Translations under genes and position numbers: made by a program
Notes under the pieces: model-generated
Seen by the model: only the letters and a program-made list of their open reading frames with translations
Databases searched by the model: none
What the model was told of the DNA's origin: nothing
Source of the DNA: Qipengyuania flava
Lineage (GTDB): Bacteria > Pseudomonadota > Alphaproteobacteria > Sphingomonadales > Sphingomonadaceae
Assembly: GCF_019448255.1 (NCBI RefSeq)
Contig: NZ_CP080410.1
Location: 2,108,001-2,172,000, forward strand
Length of the DNA: 64,000 nucleotides
Direction of reading: 5' to 3'
Shown: one piece after another, positions 16,389 through 25,432 of the stretch
Layout of the letters: the number at the start of each line of letters is the position of its first letter
Numbering within the stretch: position 1 is the first letter of the stretch

Positions 16389-17630
16389 ATGACACGCGAT
16401 ATCCTGCGCCGCCTGGCGGGTCCGGGCCTGATCTTCACCGGCGCCGCCATCGGCACATCGCACCTCGTCCAGTCGACGCGGGCGGGCGCCATGTTCGGTG
16501 CGGCGCTGATGGGCGTGATCGTGCTGGCGACGCTGCTCAAATACCCCGCCTATCGCTTCGGGGTGGATTACGCCCATGTGCGCGGGCGCTCGCTCCTGTC
16601 GGGCTACCGCGAGCTGGGCGTGTGGGCCGTGCTCCTCTTCCTCATCGCGGTCCTCCCGCTGGTACCGATCGTTTATGCGGCGCTGGGCGCGGCGACGGCG
16701 GGGATCTTCGCGGCAATCGTAGGCCCGCTGCTGCCCATGCCCATGATGGCCTCGCTGGTGATCGCGCTCGCCTCGATCCTGCTGCTTGTGGGCGGATACC
16801 GCCTGCTCGACAAGGTCAACGGGGTGCTGCTCGCCTTCCTCGTGATCGCGACGGTCATTACCACCGTACTGGTCCTGCCGCGGGTCGAGTGGGGTACGCT
16901 GACCGATTTCGCCTGGACGCAGGAAACCGCCGCGCTGCTGTTCATCGTTGCCCTCGCCGGCTTCATGCCCAATCCGGTCGATGTCTCGGTCGCGCTCTCG
17001 CTGTGGAAGGTCGAGGCCGACCGCACCCTGCCCGAGGGGGCCCACCCGACGCTGGGCGAGGCGCGCAGCAGCTTCCTGTGGCCCTATGTCATGACCACGG
17101 TGATGGCCCTGTGCTTCTGCATCATGGGCGCCGGGGTTATGCACGCGCAGGATATCGCCCCGCTGTCCGACGCGCCGGGCTTCGCAGGGCAGCTGGTGAA
17201 CCTCTACCGCGAGGCGCTGGGGCCGAGTGCCGCCGCGCTTGCCGCCATTGCCGCGCTCTCGGTAATGCTGACCACGGTGATCGCCGCGATCGACGCCTAT
17301 GCCCGCACCGTCCCCGCCGCGATCCAGGTGCTGCGCGGGGCAGACCAGGAAAGCGGCACGCGCACGCAATACGCGGGTGCCACGCTGGTGCTGGCCGCGC
17401 TGGCGATGGTGGTCCTCTTCACCCTGATGCGCGAGTTCACCACCTTCCTCGACTTCGTGACGAGCGCCACCTTCGTCGTCGCCCCGCTGCTGGCGCTCCT
17501 CAACTACCTCGTGGTGACCCGCTGCGAGATGCCAGAGGATGCGCGGCCCAGCGCCGCAATGAAGGCGCTGAGCCTCACGGGCGTGGCAGTGATGGGCGCC
17601 CTGGCAGTGATGTATTTCGTGCTGGTTTGA
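16389..17630 (+). CDS. NRAMP-family-like divalent metal transporter
   Basis: Polytopic membrane protein of 413 residues, about eleven helices, resembling the NRAMP/SLC11 family. The first helix reads GPGLIFTGAAIGTSHLVQST, aligning with the family's GPG...IGPG...T pattern. The metal-binding DPGN of helix 1 is missing, and the helix-6 MPH motif is replaced by MPNPVDVSVAL. Such divergent members may carry other ions. The ATG at 16389 places the first helix normally; the frame continues upstream, antisense to the helicase gene, and is not part of this gene. A palindromic site lies in its promoter. Confidence 0.75.
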   Translation: MTRDILRRLAGPGLIFTGAAIGTSHLVQSTRAGAMFGAALMGVIVLATLLKYPAYRFGVDYAHVRGRSLLSGYRELGVWAVLLFLIAVLPLVPIVYAALGAATAGIFAAIVGPLLPMPMMASLVIALASILLLVGGYRLLDKVNGVLLAFLVIATVITTVLVLPRVEWGTLTDFAWTQETAALLFIVALAGFMPNPVDVSVALSLWKVEADRTLPEGAHPTLGEARSSFLWPYVMTTVMALCFCIMGAGVMHAQDIAPLSDAPGFAGQLVNLYREALGPSAAALAAIAALSVMLTTVIAAIDAYARTVPAAIQVLRGADQESGTRTQYAGATLVLAALAMVVLFTLMREFTTFLDFVTSATFVVAPLLALLNYLVVTRCEMPEDARPSAAMKALSLTGVAVMGALAVMYFVLV

Positions 17631-17646
17631 GCTGAGATATGCGTTA

Positions 17647-18069
17647 CTAGCCTGCAAGCGTGCCGATAAAAAACCCAGCGATAAACTTGATCAGGTCCCA
17701 TGCCTTTTCTGTCTCTGCCTTGGACTTTCCTGAGAAGATGGCAAAGTAAAGGCAGCCAAAAAGGGTAAGGTATACTCCGCCCATAAGTACCGGCTTATAC
17801 CAGTCTGGATTCTGCGGCTGGCTGACCCCAATGGCTCCCGTTGACGCATTCGCTGGGGAAGAGAATAGATTCGTCAACCCTCGAAAGAAGTCCGACAAGA
17901 TTTCCTCAACTCCGGACCCCGAGAACGATGAAACAAGGGAAAGAGTGCCAGCCAAAATCGCCAAAAAGGCAGCAGCCTTATCGAGTGACTTGGTTTTCGC
18001 CCAAGCAACCTCAATCAACTTGATTTTGCCTTCGACTTCTTCCGGATTCGAATCTTTATTTTGGTCCAA
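17647..18069 (-). CDS. Low-GC small membrane protein, unknown
   Basis: Protein of 140 residues that I do not recognise. Residues 1-30 are charged and soluble, followed by hydrophobic segments near 33-50, 93-112 and 124-138. The coding sequence is much richer in A and T than its neighbours and uses codons uncommon here, so it looks acquired. The start appears to be TTG at 18069, preceded by a GGGGGGG ribosome site; no ATG fits. It lies 31 bases after pgi on the same strand. A cell-surface or phage-related origin cannot be shown. Confidence 0.55.
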   Translation of the reverse strand: MDQNKDSNPEEVEGKIKLIEVAWAKTKSLDKAAAFLAILAGTLSLVSSFSGSGVEEILSDFFRGLTNLFSSPANASTGAIGVSQPQNPDWYKPVLMGGVYLTLFGCLYFAIFSGKSKAETEKAWDLIKFIAGFFIGTLAG

Positions 18070-18100
18070 ACTACCCCCCCAACTCTTTTCTAATCACATG

Positions 18101-19663
18101 CTAGCCAAGCCCAGCCGCCTTCACCAGCGCTTCCGTGCTCGCATCGAATTCCTCGCCGCCCTTTTCGATCGCTTTCGCCATCTGCTTGCCGAGTTCCACG
18201 CCGAACTGGTCGAAAGGGTTGATGCCCATCAGCACGGCGCTGGCGAACACGCGGTGTTCGTGGAAGGCGATGAGGGCGCCCAGCGCTGCCGCGTCGAGGT
18301 CGTCGCACAGGATCGTCGCCGAGGGGCGGTCGCCGGGGTAGTTGCGCGCGGGGTCCTCGCCCGCCTTGCCCGCCATCAGCGCGGCGCCTTGGGCAAAGCA
18401 GTTCATCAGCAGGATGCGGTGGTGCGCGGGGTCGAGATCGTCGCCCGGCGCGACGCTGGCGATGAAGTCGACCGGGATCAGATGCGTGCCCTGGTGGAGC
18501 AGCTGGAACACCGCGTGCTGCGCGTCGGTGCCCACCCCGCCCCAGGTGATCGGCGCGGTCGGGCCGTCGACCGGCTGCATGTCGGCGGTCACGCGCTTGC
18601 CGTTGCTCTCCATCTCCAGCTGCTGGAGATAGTCGGGAAACAGGCCGAGGCGCTCGTCATAGGCGAAGACCGCGCGCGTCTGGCAGCCGCGCACGCGGGT
18701 GTAGTAAAGGTCGGCAAAGCTTGCGCGCAGCACCAGGTTTGCCGCGCCGTCGGTATCGCGGAAATGCGCGTCCACCGCCTTGGCGCCTGCAAGCATGGCG
18801 CGGAAATCATCCATGCCGACCGCCATGGCGATGGGAAAGCCGATAGAGGACCAGATCGAATAGCGCCCGCCGACGCTTTCCTGGAACGGCAGGATGCGCG
18901 TTTCATCAACGCCCCATTCAACCGCACCGTCCGGATTGGCGGTGAGCGCGATCACCCGGCCGCCCGGGTCCGCCACGCCGTTGTCGGCAAGCCATTTGAG
19001 CGCGCTCTGGGCGTTGGTCATGGTCTCGATGGTGGTGAAGGTCTTGGAGGCGACCGCGATCAGCGTCTTGGCCGGATCGCATGCGGCAAAGGCCTGTTCC
19101 AGCGCGACACCGTCGATGTTGGAGACGACATGGACGTCGCAATAGGACAGGTCGCGGCTCAGCGCGTCGACACCCAGCGCCGGGCCCAGCGCGCTGCCGC
19201 CGATGCCGATGTGGATCAGGTGCTCGACCTCGCCCAGCGCGCCCTGGTGGATGGCTTCGACCAGCATGCCCATGCGGTCGATCAGCGCCATCGCCTCTTC
19301 CACCTTGGCTTCATCGCCCGTGCCGCGCAGCGTGGCGTGGTCGGCGGCGCGGCCTTCGGTAGGGTTCACCACCTCGCCGCCGAACAGCTTGGCGCGCATG
19401 CCGGCGAAATCCATCGTCTCGGCCAGCTCTTCGAACGCCGCGATCACCGCGCGGTCGAGATGCGTTTTCGACCAGTCGAACAGAATGCCGCCGTCTTCCG
19501 CACCCTCGCCCAGCTCGATCCGGCCCGAGAGCATGTCCACACGCTCCCTACCGCCCGGCTCGTCCGCGCCCTCGCCCCCGTCGCGGCCCGTGCTGAACAG
19601 TTCGCCCAGCGTCGGGCGCGGCAGGTCGGCGAGGCGGCTCCAGATGGTTGCAGGCGTGGTCAT
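18101..19663 (-). CDS. pgi: Glucose-6-phosphate isomerase
   Basis: Cytoplasmic enzyme of 520 residues interconverting glucose 6-phosphate and fructose 6-phosphate. Family signatures are clear: IGIGGSALGP for phosphate binding, ASKTFTTIETMTN, the GGRYSIWSSIGFP block with catalytic Arg, and the C-terminal INPFDQFGVELGKQMA containing the conserved Gln and Lys. Length is close to the proteobacterial norm. It is divergent from lepB with an 89-base gap. The downstream low-GC gene is on the same strand but does not look related. Confidence 0.93.
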   Translation of the reverse strand: MTTPATIWSRLADLPRPTLGELFSTGRDGGEGADEPGGRERVDMLSGRIELGEGAEDGGILFDWSKTHLDRAVIAAFEELAETMDFAGMRAKLFGGEVVNPTEGRAADHATLRGTGDEAKVEEAMALIDRMGMLVEAIHQGALGEVEHLIHIGIGGSALGPALGVDALSRDLSYCDVHVVSNIDGVALEQAFAACDPAKTLIAVASKTFTTIETMTNAQSALKWLADNGVADPGGRVIALTANPDGAVEWGVDETRILPFQESVGGRYSIWSSIGFPIAMAVGMDDFRAMLAGAKAVDAHFRDTDGAANLVLRASFADLYYTRVRGCQTRAVFAYDERLGLFPDYLQQLEMESNGKRVTADMQPVDGPTAPITWGGVGTDAQHAVFQLLHQGTHLIPVDFIASVAPGDDLDPAHHRILLMNCFAQGAALMAGKAGEDPARNYPGDRPSATILCDDLDAAALGALIAFHEHRVFASAVLMGINPFDQFGVELGKQMAKAIEKGGEEFDASTEALVKAAGLG

Positions 19664-19752
19664 CGCGTGAAAAATCCTTTCGTGAGTGCGGGTGCGCGAC
19701 TAGGGAACCGAGCCATGATTGCAAACCCGCAAATGTCTGGCGAGCGCCGTTC

Positions 19753-20646
19753 ATGACTACTGAGACCGCCCCCGTCGCGGACAAATCCGACAAGGGACCC
19801 GAAAAGCAAGAGGAAACGCTCGGCAGTTTCCTGTGGTTCGTCGCGAAACTTGTGATCGCGGTGCTGATCTTCCGCAGTTTCATCTTCTCGCCCTTCACCA
19901 TTCCCAGCGAATCGATGCTGCCCAACCTGCGCAACGGCGACTATCTGGTGGCGGCCAAGTGGCCCTACGGCTTCTCGCAATATTCGCTGCCGGGCGAGCC
20001 GGGCCTGTGGGAGGGACGCGTGTTCGCCGACCTGCCCGAACGCGGCGATGTCGCCATTTTCAAGCACCCTGTGACCGGGACCGATTACGTCAAGCGCGTG
20101 ATCGGCCTGCCGGGCGACACGGTGGCGGTGCGCGAAGGCGTGGTCATCCTCAACGGCACGCCCCTGCCCAAGGAAGAGGCGGGCTTCGCCGATATCCCGA
20201 TGAGCGAGAACACCGGCTGCCGCCGCGATGGCGGCCGCGTGGTGGACGGCACGATCTGCCGCTACCGCCAGTTCCGCGAAACGCTGCCTTCGGGCAAGAG
20301 CTACATGACCATCGACTTCGGCCCCGTGGGCGCGCGCCTGCTGGACGATGGCAACGGCGGCTTCCTGCTCGATCCCTCGGGCGACCCGGTGCGCATCGAT
20401 CCCGACAACACCGAGGCGGTCGTCGTGCCCGAAGGCCAGCTGTTCATGATGGGCGACAACCGCGACAATTCGCTCGACAGCCGCTTCCCCGCCGTGCGCG
20501 GCGGCGGCGTGGGGCTGGTCGATGCCGACCTCCTCGTCGGGCGCGCCAGCCGGGTGCTGTGGTCGACCGACGGCAGCGCCGAATGGCTGCTGCCCTGGAC
20601 CTGGTTCAGCGCCGCGCGCTGGAACCGGATCGGGAGCGACATATGA
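19753..20646 (+). CDS. lepB: Signal peptidase I
   Basis: Inner-membrane serine protease of 297 residues that removes signal peptides from exported proteins. One membrane helix lies at about 25-45. The catalytic Ser is Ser54 in IPSESMLPN and the general-base Lys is Lys114 in DYVKRVIGLPGD. MMGDNRDNSLDSR is the conserved box E. It is first in the conserved lepB-rnc-era unit, and its stop overlaps the rnc ATG in ATGA. The ATG at 19753 places a short cytoplasmic tail before the membrane anchor. Confidence 0.93.
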   Translation: MTTETAPVADKSDKGPEKQEETLGSFLWFVAKLVIAVLIFRSFIFSPFTIPSESMLPNLRNGDYLVAAKWPYGFSQYSLPGEPGLWEGRVFADLPERGDVAIFKHPVTGTDYVKRVIGLPGDTVAVREGVVILNGTPLPKEEAGFADIPMSENTGCRRDGGRVVDGTICRYRQFRETLPSGKSYMTIDFGPVGARLLDDGNGGFLLDPSGDPVRIDPDNTEAVVVPEGQLFMMGDNRDNSLDSRFPAVRGGGVGLVDADLLVGRASRVLWSTDGSAEWLLPWTWFSAARWNRIGSDI

Positions 20647-21314
20647 GCGCGCTCGAACAGGACGCGCGCGACTGGCTCGCCGAGACCGGCTTTACGGTGA
20701 AGGACGAGGCGCGCTGGTACGCCGCGCTGACCCACGGCAGCATGGGCGAGAAGCAGGATTACGAGCGCCTCGAATTCCTTGGCGACCGCGTACTGGGCCT
20801 GTCGATCGCCGACTGGCTCTACGCCCAGAGCGATGAGAACGAGGGCAAGCTCGCCCAGCGCCTCAACGCCATCGTCAGCCGTGAAATGTGCGCCACCATC
20901 GCGCGCGGGATCGGCCTTGCACCGCATATCCGCATTTCCAAGCAGGCAAGCAGCGACGGCGGGCGCGACAGCGACAATATCCTCGGCGATGTGATGGAAG
21001 CGCTGCTGGGCGCGCAATTCCTCGACAACGGCTTCGACGCGGCGCGCGATCTCGTGCGGCTGCTGTGGCGTCCGGCGCTCGAAAGCGGTGCAGGCAAGGC
21101 CAAGCACCCCAAGAGCGCGCTGCAGGAATGGGCTGCGGGCAACCAGCGCCGTCCGCCCGAATACGAAATGGTGGGCCGCAGCGGCCCCGATCACGCCGCG
21201 CGCTTCACCGTGCGGGTGAAAGTCCACAAGGTCGGCGAGGCGGAGGCCACCGCCGGCAGCAAGCAGGAGGCCGAGAAAAAGGCGGCCCGCGAATTCATGG
21301 AGAAATACGGGTGA
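20643..21314 (+). CDS. rnc: Ribonuclease III
   Basis: Double-strand-specific endoribonuclease (223 residues) for rRNA and mRNA processing. The catalytic signature is YERLEFLGDRVLGLSIADWL near residues 40-59, with the second acidic cluster in GDVMEALLGAQFLD. A C-terminal double-stranded-RNA-binding domain covers about residues 150-223, ending in AGSKQEAEKKAAREFME. It overlaps lepB by four bases upstream and era by four bases downstream, which points to coupled translation across all three genes. Confidence 0.94.
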   Translation: MSALEQDARDWLAETGFTVKDEARWYAALTHGSMGEKQDYERLEFLGDRVLGLSIADWLYAQSDENEGKLAQRLNAIVSREMCATIARGIGLAPHIRISKQASSDGGRDSDNILGDVMEALLGAQFLDNGFDAARDLVRLLWRPALESGAGKAKHPKSALQEWAAGNQRRPPEYEMVGRSGPDHAARFTVRVKVHKVGEAEATAGSKQEAEKKAAREFMEKYG

Positions 21315-22231
21315 GCGAAAGCGAAACCACCACGCGCTGCGGCGTTGTTGCCGTGCTGGGCGCGCCCAATGCGGGCAAGAGCACGCTGGTCAACCAGCTC
21401 GTCGGCCAGAAGGTCGCCATCACCTCGGCCAAGGCGCAGACCACCCGCGCCCGGATGATGGGCATCGCGCTGCACGAAAGCGCCGATGCGAACACGCAAA
21501 TGATCCTCGTCGACACGCCGGGCATCTTCGCGCCCAAGCGCCGCCTCGACCGCGCAATGGTGAGCGCGGCCTGGGAAGGCGCGGAAGCCGCCGACGCCGT
21601 GCTGTTGCTGGTCGATCCGGTGAAGCAGCGCCGCCACGAGCTCGAACCGCTGCTCGAACAGGTCGCCACGCGGCCCGAGCGCAAGATCCTCGTCCTCAAC
21701 AAGGTCGATGTGGCCAAGAAGGAGCCGCTGCTGGTCCTCGCGCAGGAGCTCACCGGCAAGGTCGATTTCGCCGAGGTCTACTTCGTCTCCGCGCTGACGG
21801 GTGACGGGGTTGCGGAAATGAAGGACGCGCTCGCCGCCCTCATGCCCGAAGGCCCGTGGATGTACCCCGAAGACCAGGTTTCGGACGCGAGCGAGCGCCT
21901 GCTCGCCACCGAGATCACCCGCGAACAGCTCTACAAGCAGCTTCACGAGGAACTGCCCTACGACAGCGCGGTGCGCCCGGAGAAGTACCTCCAGCGCCCC
22001 GACGGCAGCGTCGAGATCCACCAGCAGATCGTGGTCATGCGCGACAACCAGCGTGCCATCGTGCTCGGCAAGGGCGGTAGCCGCATCAAGGCCATCGGCG
22101 AAGCCGCGCGCAAGGAACTGACCGAGCTGCTCGGCCAGAAGGTCCACCTCTTCCTCCACGTGAAAACCGACGAACGCTGGAGCGAGGACAAGGAGATGTT
22201 CGAAGAAATGGGCCTCGACTGGGTGAAGTGA
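21311..22231 (+). CDS. era: GTPase Era
   Basis: Essential GTPase (306 residues) that binds 16S rRNA and helps mature the small ribosomal subunit. The G domain shows GAPNAGKST (G1), VDTPG (G3) and NKVD (G4). The KH RNA-binding domain in the last 90 residues includes VLGKGGSRIKAIGEAARKEL. The start is GTG at 21311, which overlaps the rnc stop as GTGA. No recO follows, unlike many genomes; recO is at 6509 in this window. Confidence 0.94.
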   Translation: MSESETTTRCGVVAVLGAPNAGKSTLVNQLVGQKVAITSAKAQTTRARMMGIALHESADANTQMILVDTPGIFAPKRRLDRAMVSAAWEGAEAADAVLLLVDPVKQRRHELEPLLEQVATRPERKILVLNKVDVAKKEPLLVLAQELTGKVDFAEVYFVSALTGDGVAEMKDALAALMPEGPWMYPEDQVSDASERLLATEITREQLYKQLHEELPYDSAVRPEKYLQRPDGSVEIHQQIVVMRDNQRAIVLGKGGSRIKAIGEAARKELTELLGQKVHLFLHVKTDERWSEDKEMFEEMGLDWVK

Positions 22232-22244
22232 TACAGCGGCGCTG

Positions 22245-23498
22245 ATGGACTGGACGGCGCAGGCAGGACAGCTGGGGGCAGCGCTGGCGATCGGGCTGAT
22301 GATCGGGCTTGAGCGCGGCTGGACCTTGCGCAAGGCCGAAGACGGCACGCGGGTGGCCGGCATCCGCACTTTCACCCTTTTCGCGCTGGTCGCGGGGCTT
22401 GCCGGGCTGCTGGCGCAGGCGGGGCAGGAGGTGGTGGCCGGGATCATCGTGGCCGGGGCGACCGCCATCGCGGCCATCGGCTATTCGCGCTCCATCACCG
22501 ATAGCGGAAAGCCCGATGCGACTTCGGCCGTGGCGGCCATGGTGACGCTGGCGCTGGGCTTCCTTGCCGGTCTTGGGCAAGCGGCGGTCGCGGTCGCGGG
22601 CGGCGCTGTGGTCACGGCCATCCTTGCGCTGCGCACCGAGGTCCACCGTTTCGTCGGGCGGCTCGACGAGGCCGATATCAAGGCGCTGGCGCGCTATGCC
22701 GTGATCGCGCTCGCCGTGTTCCCCTTCCTGCCCGAGGGGCGCTACGGCCCCTACGACGCGTGGGAGCCGCGCACCTTGTGGCTGGTGGTGATCATCGTCA
22801 CCGGCTTCAGCTTCATCGGCTACGCCGCCAACCGGATGTTCGGCGCGCGGCGCGGGACCATCGCCACGGCGGTGATCGGCGGGGCCTACAGCTCGACCGC
22901 GGTCACCCATTCCTTCGCCCAGCGGATCGGGGCCGGAGCGGGCGGCGGGGCCGAGAACGCCGGCATCGCTCTGGCGAGCGCGGTGATGTACCTGCGGGTC
23001 ATCATCCTCGTCGCCGTGCTTGCAACCAGCCTGCTGCCTCATTTCGTGCTCATCGTCGCGCCTGCACTGCTTGTCGGGTTCGGTGTCGCCTGGTGGCTTT
23101 TCCGCAAGGCACCCAGCGGCACCGGGGCGGCACCGCCGGGCAACCCCATCGCGATGCTGCCTGCGCTCACCTTCGTCACTTTCGTGGCCGTTGCCGCCGT
23201 GGCCGCCCGCTGGGCCGAAACGCGCTTTGGCGAGGAAGGGATCGCGGTGCTCCTGCTGCTGATGGGCAGCATGGACGTTGATGCCGCCATCGTCACCGCA
23301 GGCGGGTTGGAGCCGGGTACCATCTCCCCCGAGTTGGCCGCACTGGCCATAGCCGGGACAATCCTTGCCAACATGAGCGTGAAGCTCGGCGTGACGTTGG
23401 TTTACGGCAAGCGCGCCGCCCGTCCGGCCGCCGCAGCACTGGCCGCCAGCATGGCCGCGCTCGCCGCCAGCCTCATTGCGGGGTACCTAGCGCTCTGA
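22245..23498 (+). CDS. MgtC/SapB family membrane protein with DUF4010
   Basis: Polytopic membrane protein of 417 residues. The N-terminal third resembles MgtC/SapB proteins (LAIGLMIGLERGW and GIRTFTLFALVAGLAG), and the C-terminal two thirds are a DUF4010-like membrane domain, with about twelve helices in all. Function is unknown; MgtC proteins are linked to growth in low magnesium. It starts 13 bases after era and could be co-transcribed. Its last 12 bases overlap the end of the convergent CPBP gene. Confidence 0.8.
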   Translation: MDWTAQAGQLGAALAIGLMIGLERGWTLRKAEDGTRVAGIRTFTLFALVAGLAGLLAQAGQEVVAGIIVAGATAIAAIGYSRSITDSGKPDATSAVAAMVTLALGFLAGLGQAAVAVAGGAVVTAILALRTEVHRFVGRLDEADIKALARYAVIALAVFPFLPEGRYGPYDAWEPRTLWLVVIIVTGFSFIGYAANRMFGARRGTIATAVIGGAYSSTAVTHSFAQRIGAGAGGGAENAGIALASAVMYLRVIILVAVLATSLLPHFVLIVAPALLVGFGVAWWLFRKAPSGTGAAPPGNPIAMLPALTFVTFVAVAAVAARWAETRFGEEGIAVLLLLMGSMDVDAAIVTAGGLEPGTISPELAALAIAGTILANMSVKLGVTLVYGKRAARPAAAALAASMAALAASLIAGYLAL

Positions 23499-24455
23499 CG
23501 CCTGCTGCGGCTGTCCCGGATCCACGCCGATATCGTGCCCGCGATCCTCGCCAAGCCATTTCGCCACCAGCTTGATCGCCACGAAGGCCGCCGCGAGCGC
23601 AGGCAGGACGAGCACGCTGTTCTCCGGCCCGAAATCGCCGCCGCTCAGCCATTCGGGCCCGACGGGTTTCACGAGGATGATCGAGGCCATGTCGTTGCCG
23701 CTCGCGTTGTAATCGAGGACCACGCCCTGGAAGAAGTTCCAGCCCACGTGCATCCCGAAGGACAGCCAGATCGCGTTGGTCACCATCACGCCGTAAAGCG
23801 CCTTGAAGGAGAAGGCGACGATGATGAGCGAGGACAGCATGGTCGCGTTGGGGTTGGTGATGTGGATGAAGCCGAAAATCACGCCCGAGACGATGGCCGC
23901 GATCAGGAAGCTCGTCCCCTCGGCAAGGTTGCGCAGGAAATAGCCGCGAAAGAAGAGCTCTTCCCACCAGCTCACCACAACGGTCATGAAGAAGAACAGG
24001 CCAAGCGTGCCCCAGTTCATCGCGTCGAGCGAGGCGGAAAAGGCCGGCCAGGAGGCGAAATCGGGAGCGCCCTGCCCCCAGGCGATCCCGTGGAATTCCA
24101 CTACGCCGAACAACCAGGCAAGGGCGACGAAAATCCCCGCCATCATCCCGCTGATGAGGAACCCGGCAACAATGATCGGCAAGGTCTTCGCGTTGATGCC
24201 CAGGCCCAGGGACACGAGCGAGCGGCGGTCGAGGAAGCGGCGCGCAAGGATCACCGCAACGGTCATGGAAACCGCCATCATCACGATCAGGAGCGCGGTG
24301 TTCACATAGCGGCTCGCATCGGGAATCCCGCCGTTCCACCACTTGAGACCCGATTGCAGGCCAAGGTTGAGGGCCACGACAAGCGCCACCATCAGCAGGA
24401 GGCGCCACCCGGCGCGCAAACGCTCTTCCTGCGTGTTCAAGAACCAGCTCTTCAC
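23487..24455 (-). CDS. CPBP family intramembrane metalloprotease
   Basis: Membrane protein of 322 residues with eight or so helices. The family signature EExxxR is present as WWEELFFRGYF (Glu165, Glu166, Arg170). The second and third motifs contribute FIHITNPN and FGMHVGWNFFQG with the expected His residues. CPBP members are abortive-infection or prenyl-processing-type proteases, with substrates mostly unknown. The promoter region at 24511-24545 is unusually AT-rich. The gene overlaps the convergent DUF4010 gene by 12 bases. Confidence 0.85.
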   Translation of the reverse strand: MKSWFLNTQEERLRAGWRLLLMVALVVALNLGLQSGLKWWNGGIPDASRYVNTALLIVMMAVSMTVAVILARRFLDRRSLVSLGLGINAKTLPIIVAGFLISGMMAGIFVALAWLFGVVEFHGIAWGQGAPDFASWPAFSASLDAMNWGTLGLFFFMTVVVSWWEELFFRGYFLRNLAEGTSFLIAAIVSGVIFGFIHITNPNATMLSSLIIVAFSFKALYGVMVTNAIWLSFGMHVGWNFFQGVVLDYNASGNDMASIILVKPVGPEWLSGGDFGPENSVLVLPALAAAFVAIKLVAKWLGEDRGHDIGVDPGQPQQASER

Positions 24456-24510
24456 CAGACGATCTCCCGTTCAGGCTCGCGTGATGGCGAGCCATTCGGG
24501 ATGGCCTAGT

Positions 24511-24545
24511 GTATTATATCGGCGATACAGTCAAGATATATCGTA
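24511..24545 (-). promoter_or_regulatory. AT-rich promoter with palindromes before the CPBP gene
   Basis: Minus-strand TATAAT (24513-24518) is a perfect -10 about 58 bases before the CPBP start. It overlaps TATCG-G-CGATA (24517-24527), and a second palindrome GATATATC lies at 24535-24542. The composition is unlike the surrounding sequence, and two symmetric sites around a -10 suggest a repressor. No regulator gene is adjacent. Confidence 0.45.
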
Positions 24546-24551
24546 AGGTCG

Positions 24552-24923
24552 TCAGCTTGCGTCGGTGACGACCATCGTTTCTCCGTCGATCGAGCACGTA
24601 CCCGATACGCTGACGGCCGGATCGTCCCACTCGACCTCCCACCCGATAGCCGGATCGTCGTCCGACAGGCTGTCTTCGACGATCGAGACGGCGGCGTTGG
24701 GCAGGTCCTTGAAGCGCTCGTCCTCGAACCAGACCTTGTCGTGGCACGCCTGCGCGGCCGCGACGGTCGCCTCGTCGTACTCGCCTGAGACCTCCGGAGC
24801 CTCCGCCGGAGCGGCTTCGGCGGTTTCGGCCTCGGCTGCAGGAGGGTCCTCGCTGGCGGGCTGGCTGCAGGCAGCCGCGAGGGCCAGGGCCGGAAGGGCT
24901 GCGTAAAGTGTGAGCAGCTTCAT
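24552..24923 (-). CDS. Small acidic lipoprotein, unknown function
   Basis: Protein of 123 residues with a lipoprotein signal (LPALALAAAC, lipobox Cys at residue 19). A Pro/Ala/Glu-rich linker covers about residues 20-48. The acidic remainder contains two Cys residues (in QACHDK and SGTCSIDG) that could form a disulfide. No family is recognised. Its ATG overlaps the stop of the DUF805 gene (ATGA), so it is the second gene of a coupled pair. Confidence 0.7.
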   Translation of the reverse strand: MKLLTLYAALPALALAAACSQPASEDPPAAEAETAEAAPAEAPEVSGEYDEATVAAAQACHDKVWFEDERFKDLPNAAVSIVEDSLSDDDPAIGWEVEWDDPAVSVSGTCSIDGETMVVTDAS

Positions 24924-25282
24924 GCGGCGTCTCCCTCTTTGCTTGGCTGGACGTAGAAATAGAGCAGCACCAGGTTCACGAACGGGATAAGCCCGATCAG
25001 CAGCAACCAGGGCGAATAGCCCGCATCGCGCAGGCGCCGCAAGGCGACCGCTATGCTGGGGATGACGGTGGCAAGCGCGTAGAGAAAACTCAGCGGCCGC
25101 GACGTATCGTCAACCGTGGTATCGATGCCCAGAGCCGGATTGACGACAAAATTGTCGAGCAGGCCGAGCACAACGAAGATGAGGAACTGGGCAAGGACCC
25201 AGTACCAGAACTGCGGCCGCGAGGCGCGCCCGTGAAAGTTGGTGTAATTCGCGATCCCGTCGCGCCAGGCTTCGACAACCAT
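24920..25282 (-). CDS. DUF805 domain-containing membrane protein
   Basis: Inner-membrane protein of 120 residues in the DUF805 family, function unknown. Typical wording includes YTNFHGRASRPQFWYWVL at the N-terminus, then IAVALRRLRDAGYSPWLLL and a final hydrophobic helix ending in YFYVQPS. Three to four helices are predicted. The ATG at 25282 is chosen because GGGGAGGAG precedes it and the family starts close to this point; another ATG 30 bases upstream is possible. The stop overlaps the start of a lipoprotein gene. Confidence 0.82.
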   Translation of the reverse strand: MVVEAWRDGIANYTNFHGRASRPQFWYWVLAQFLIFVVLGLLDNFVVNPALGIDTTVDDTSRPLSFLYALATVIPSIAVALRRLRDAGYSPWLLLIGLIPFVNLVLLYFYVQPSKEGDAA

Positions 25283-25432
25283 GCTCCACTCCTCCCCATG
25301 AGTCGGGTGCAATCATCTCAAAAACCGCCGATTTTGTCACGTCGGGCTCCCGAGAGGTGGCAGCGCCACGCCGTTTGACGACCCGCCCGTGCCGTTCGCA
25401 GAGCAAGTCTCGCACCGCGCACACAGCCTTAT

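Noticed and set aside
15078-17630. An 850-codon plus-strand frame covering the helicase and the NRAMP-like gene
   Set aside because: Its first 437 codons are antisense to the DEAD-box helicase and show no protein-like pattern; only the part from 16389 is the transporter.
17831-19756. A 641-codon plus-strand frame
   Set aside because: It is antisense to pgi, which has all catalytic motifs on the minus strand.
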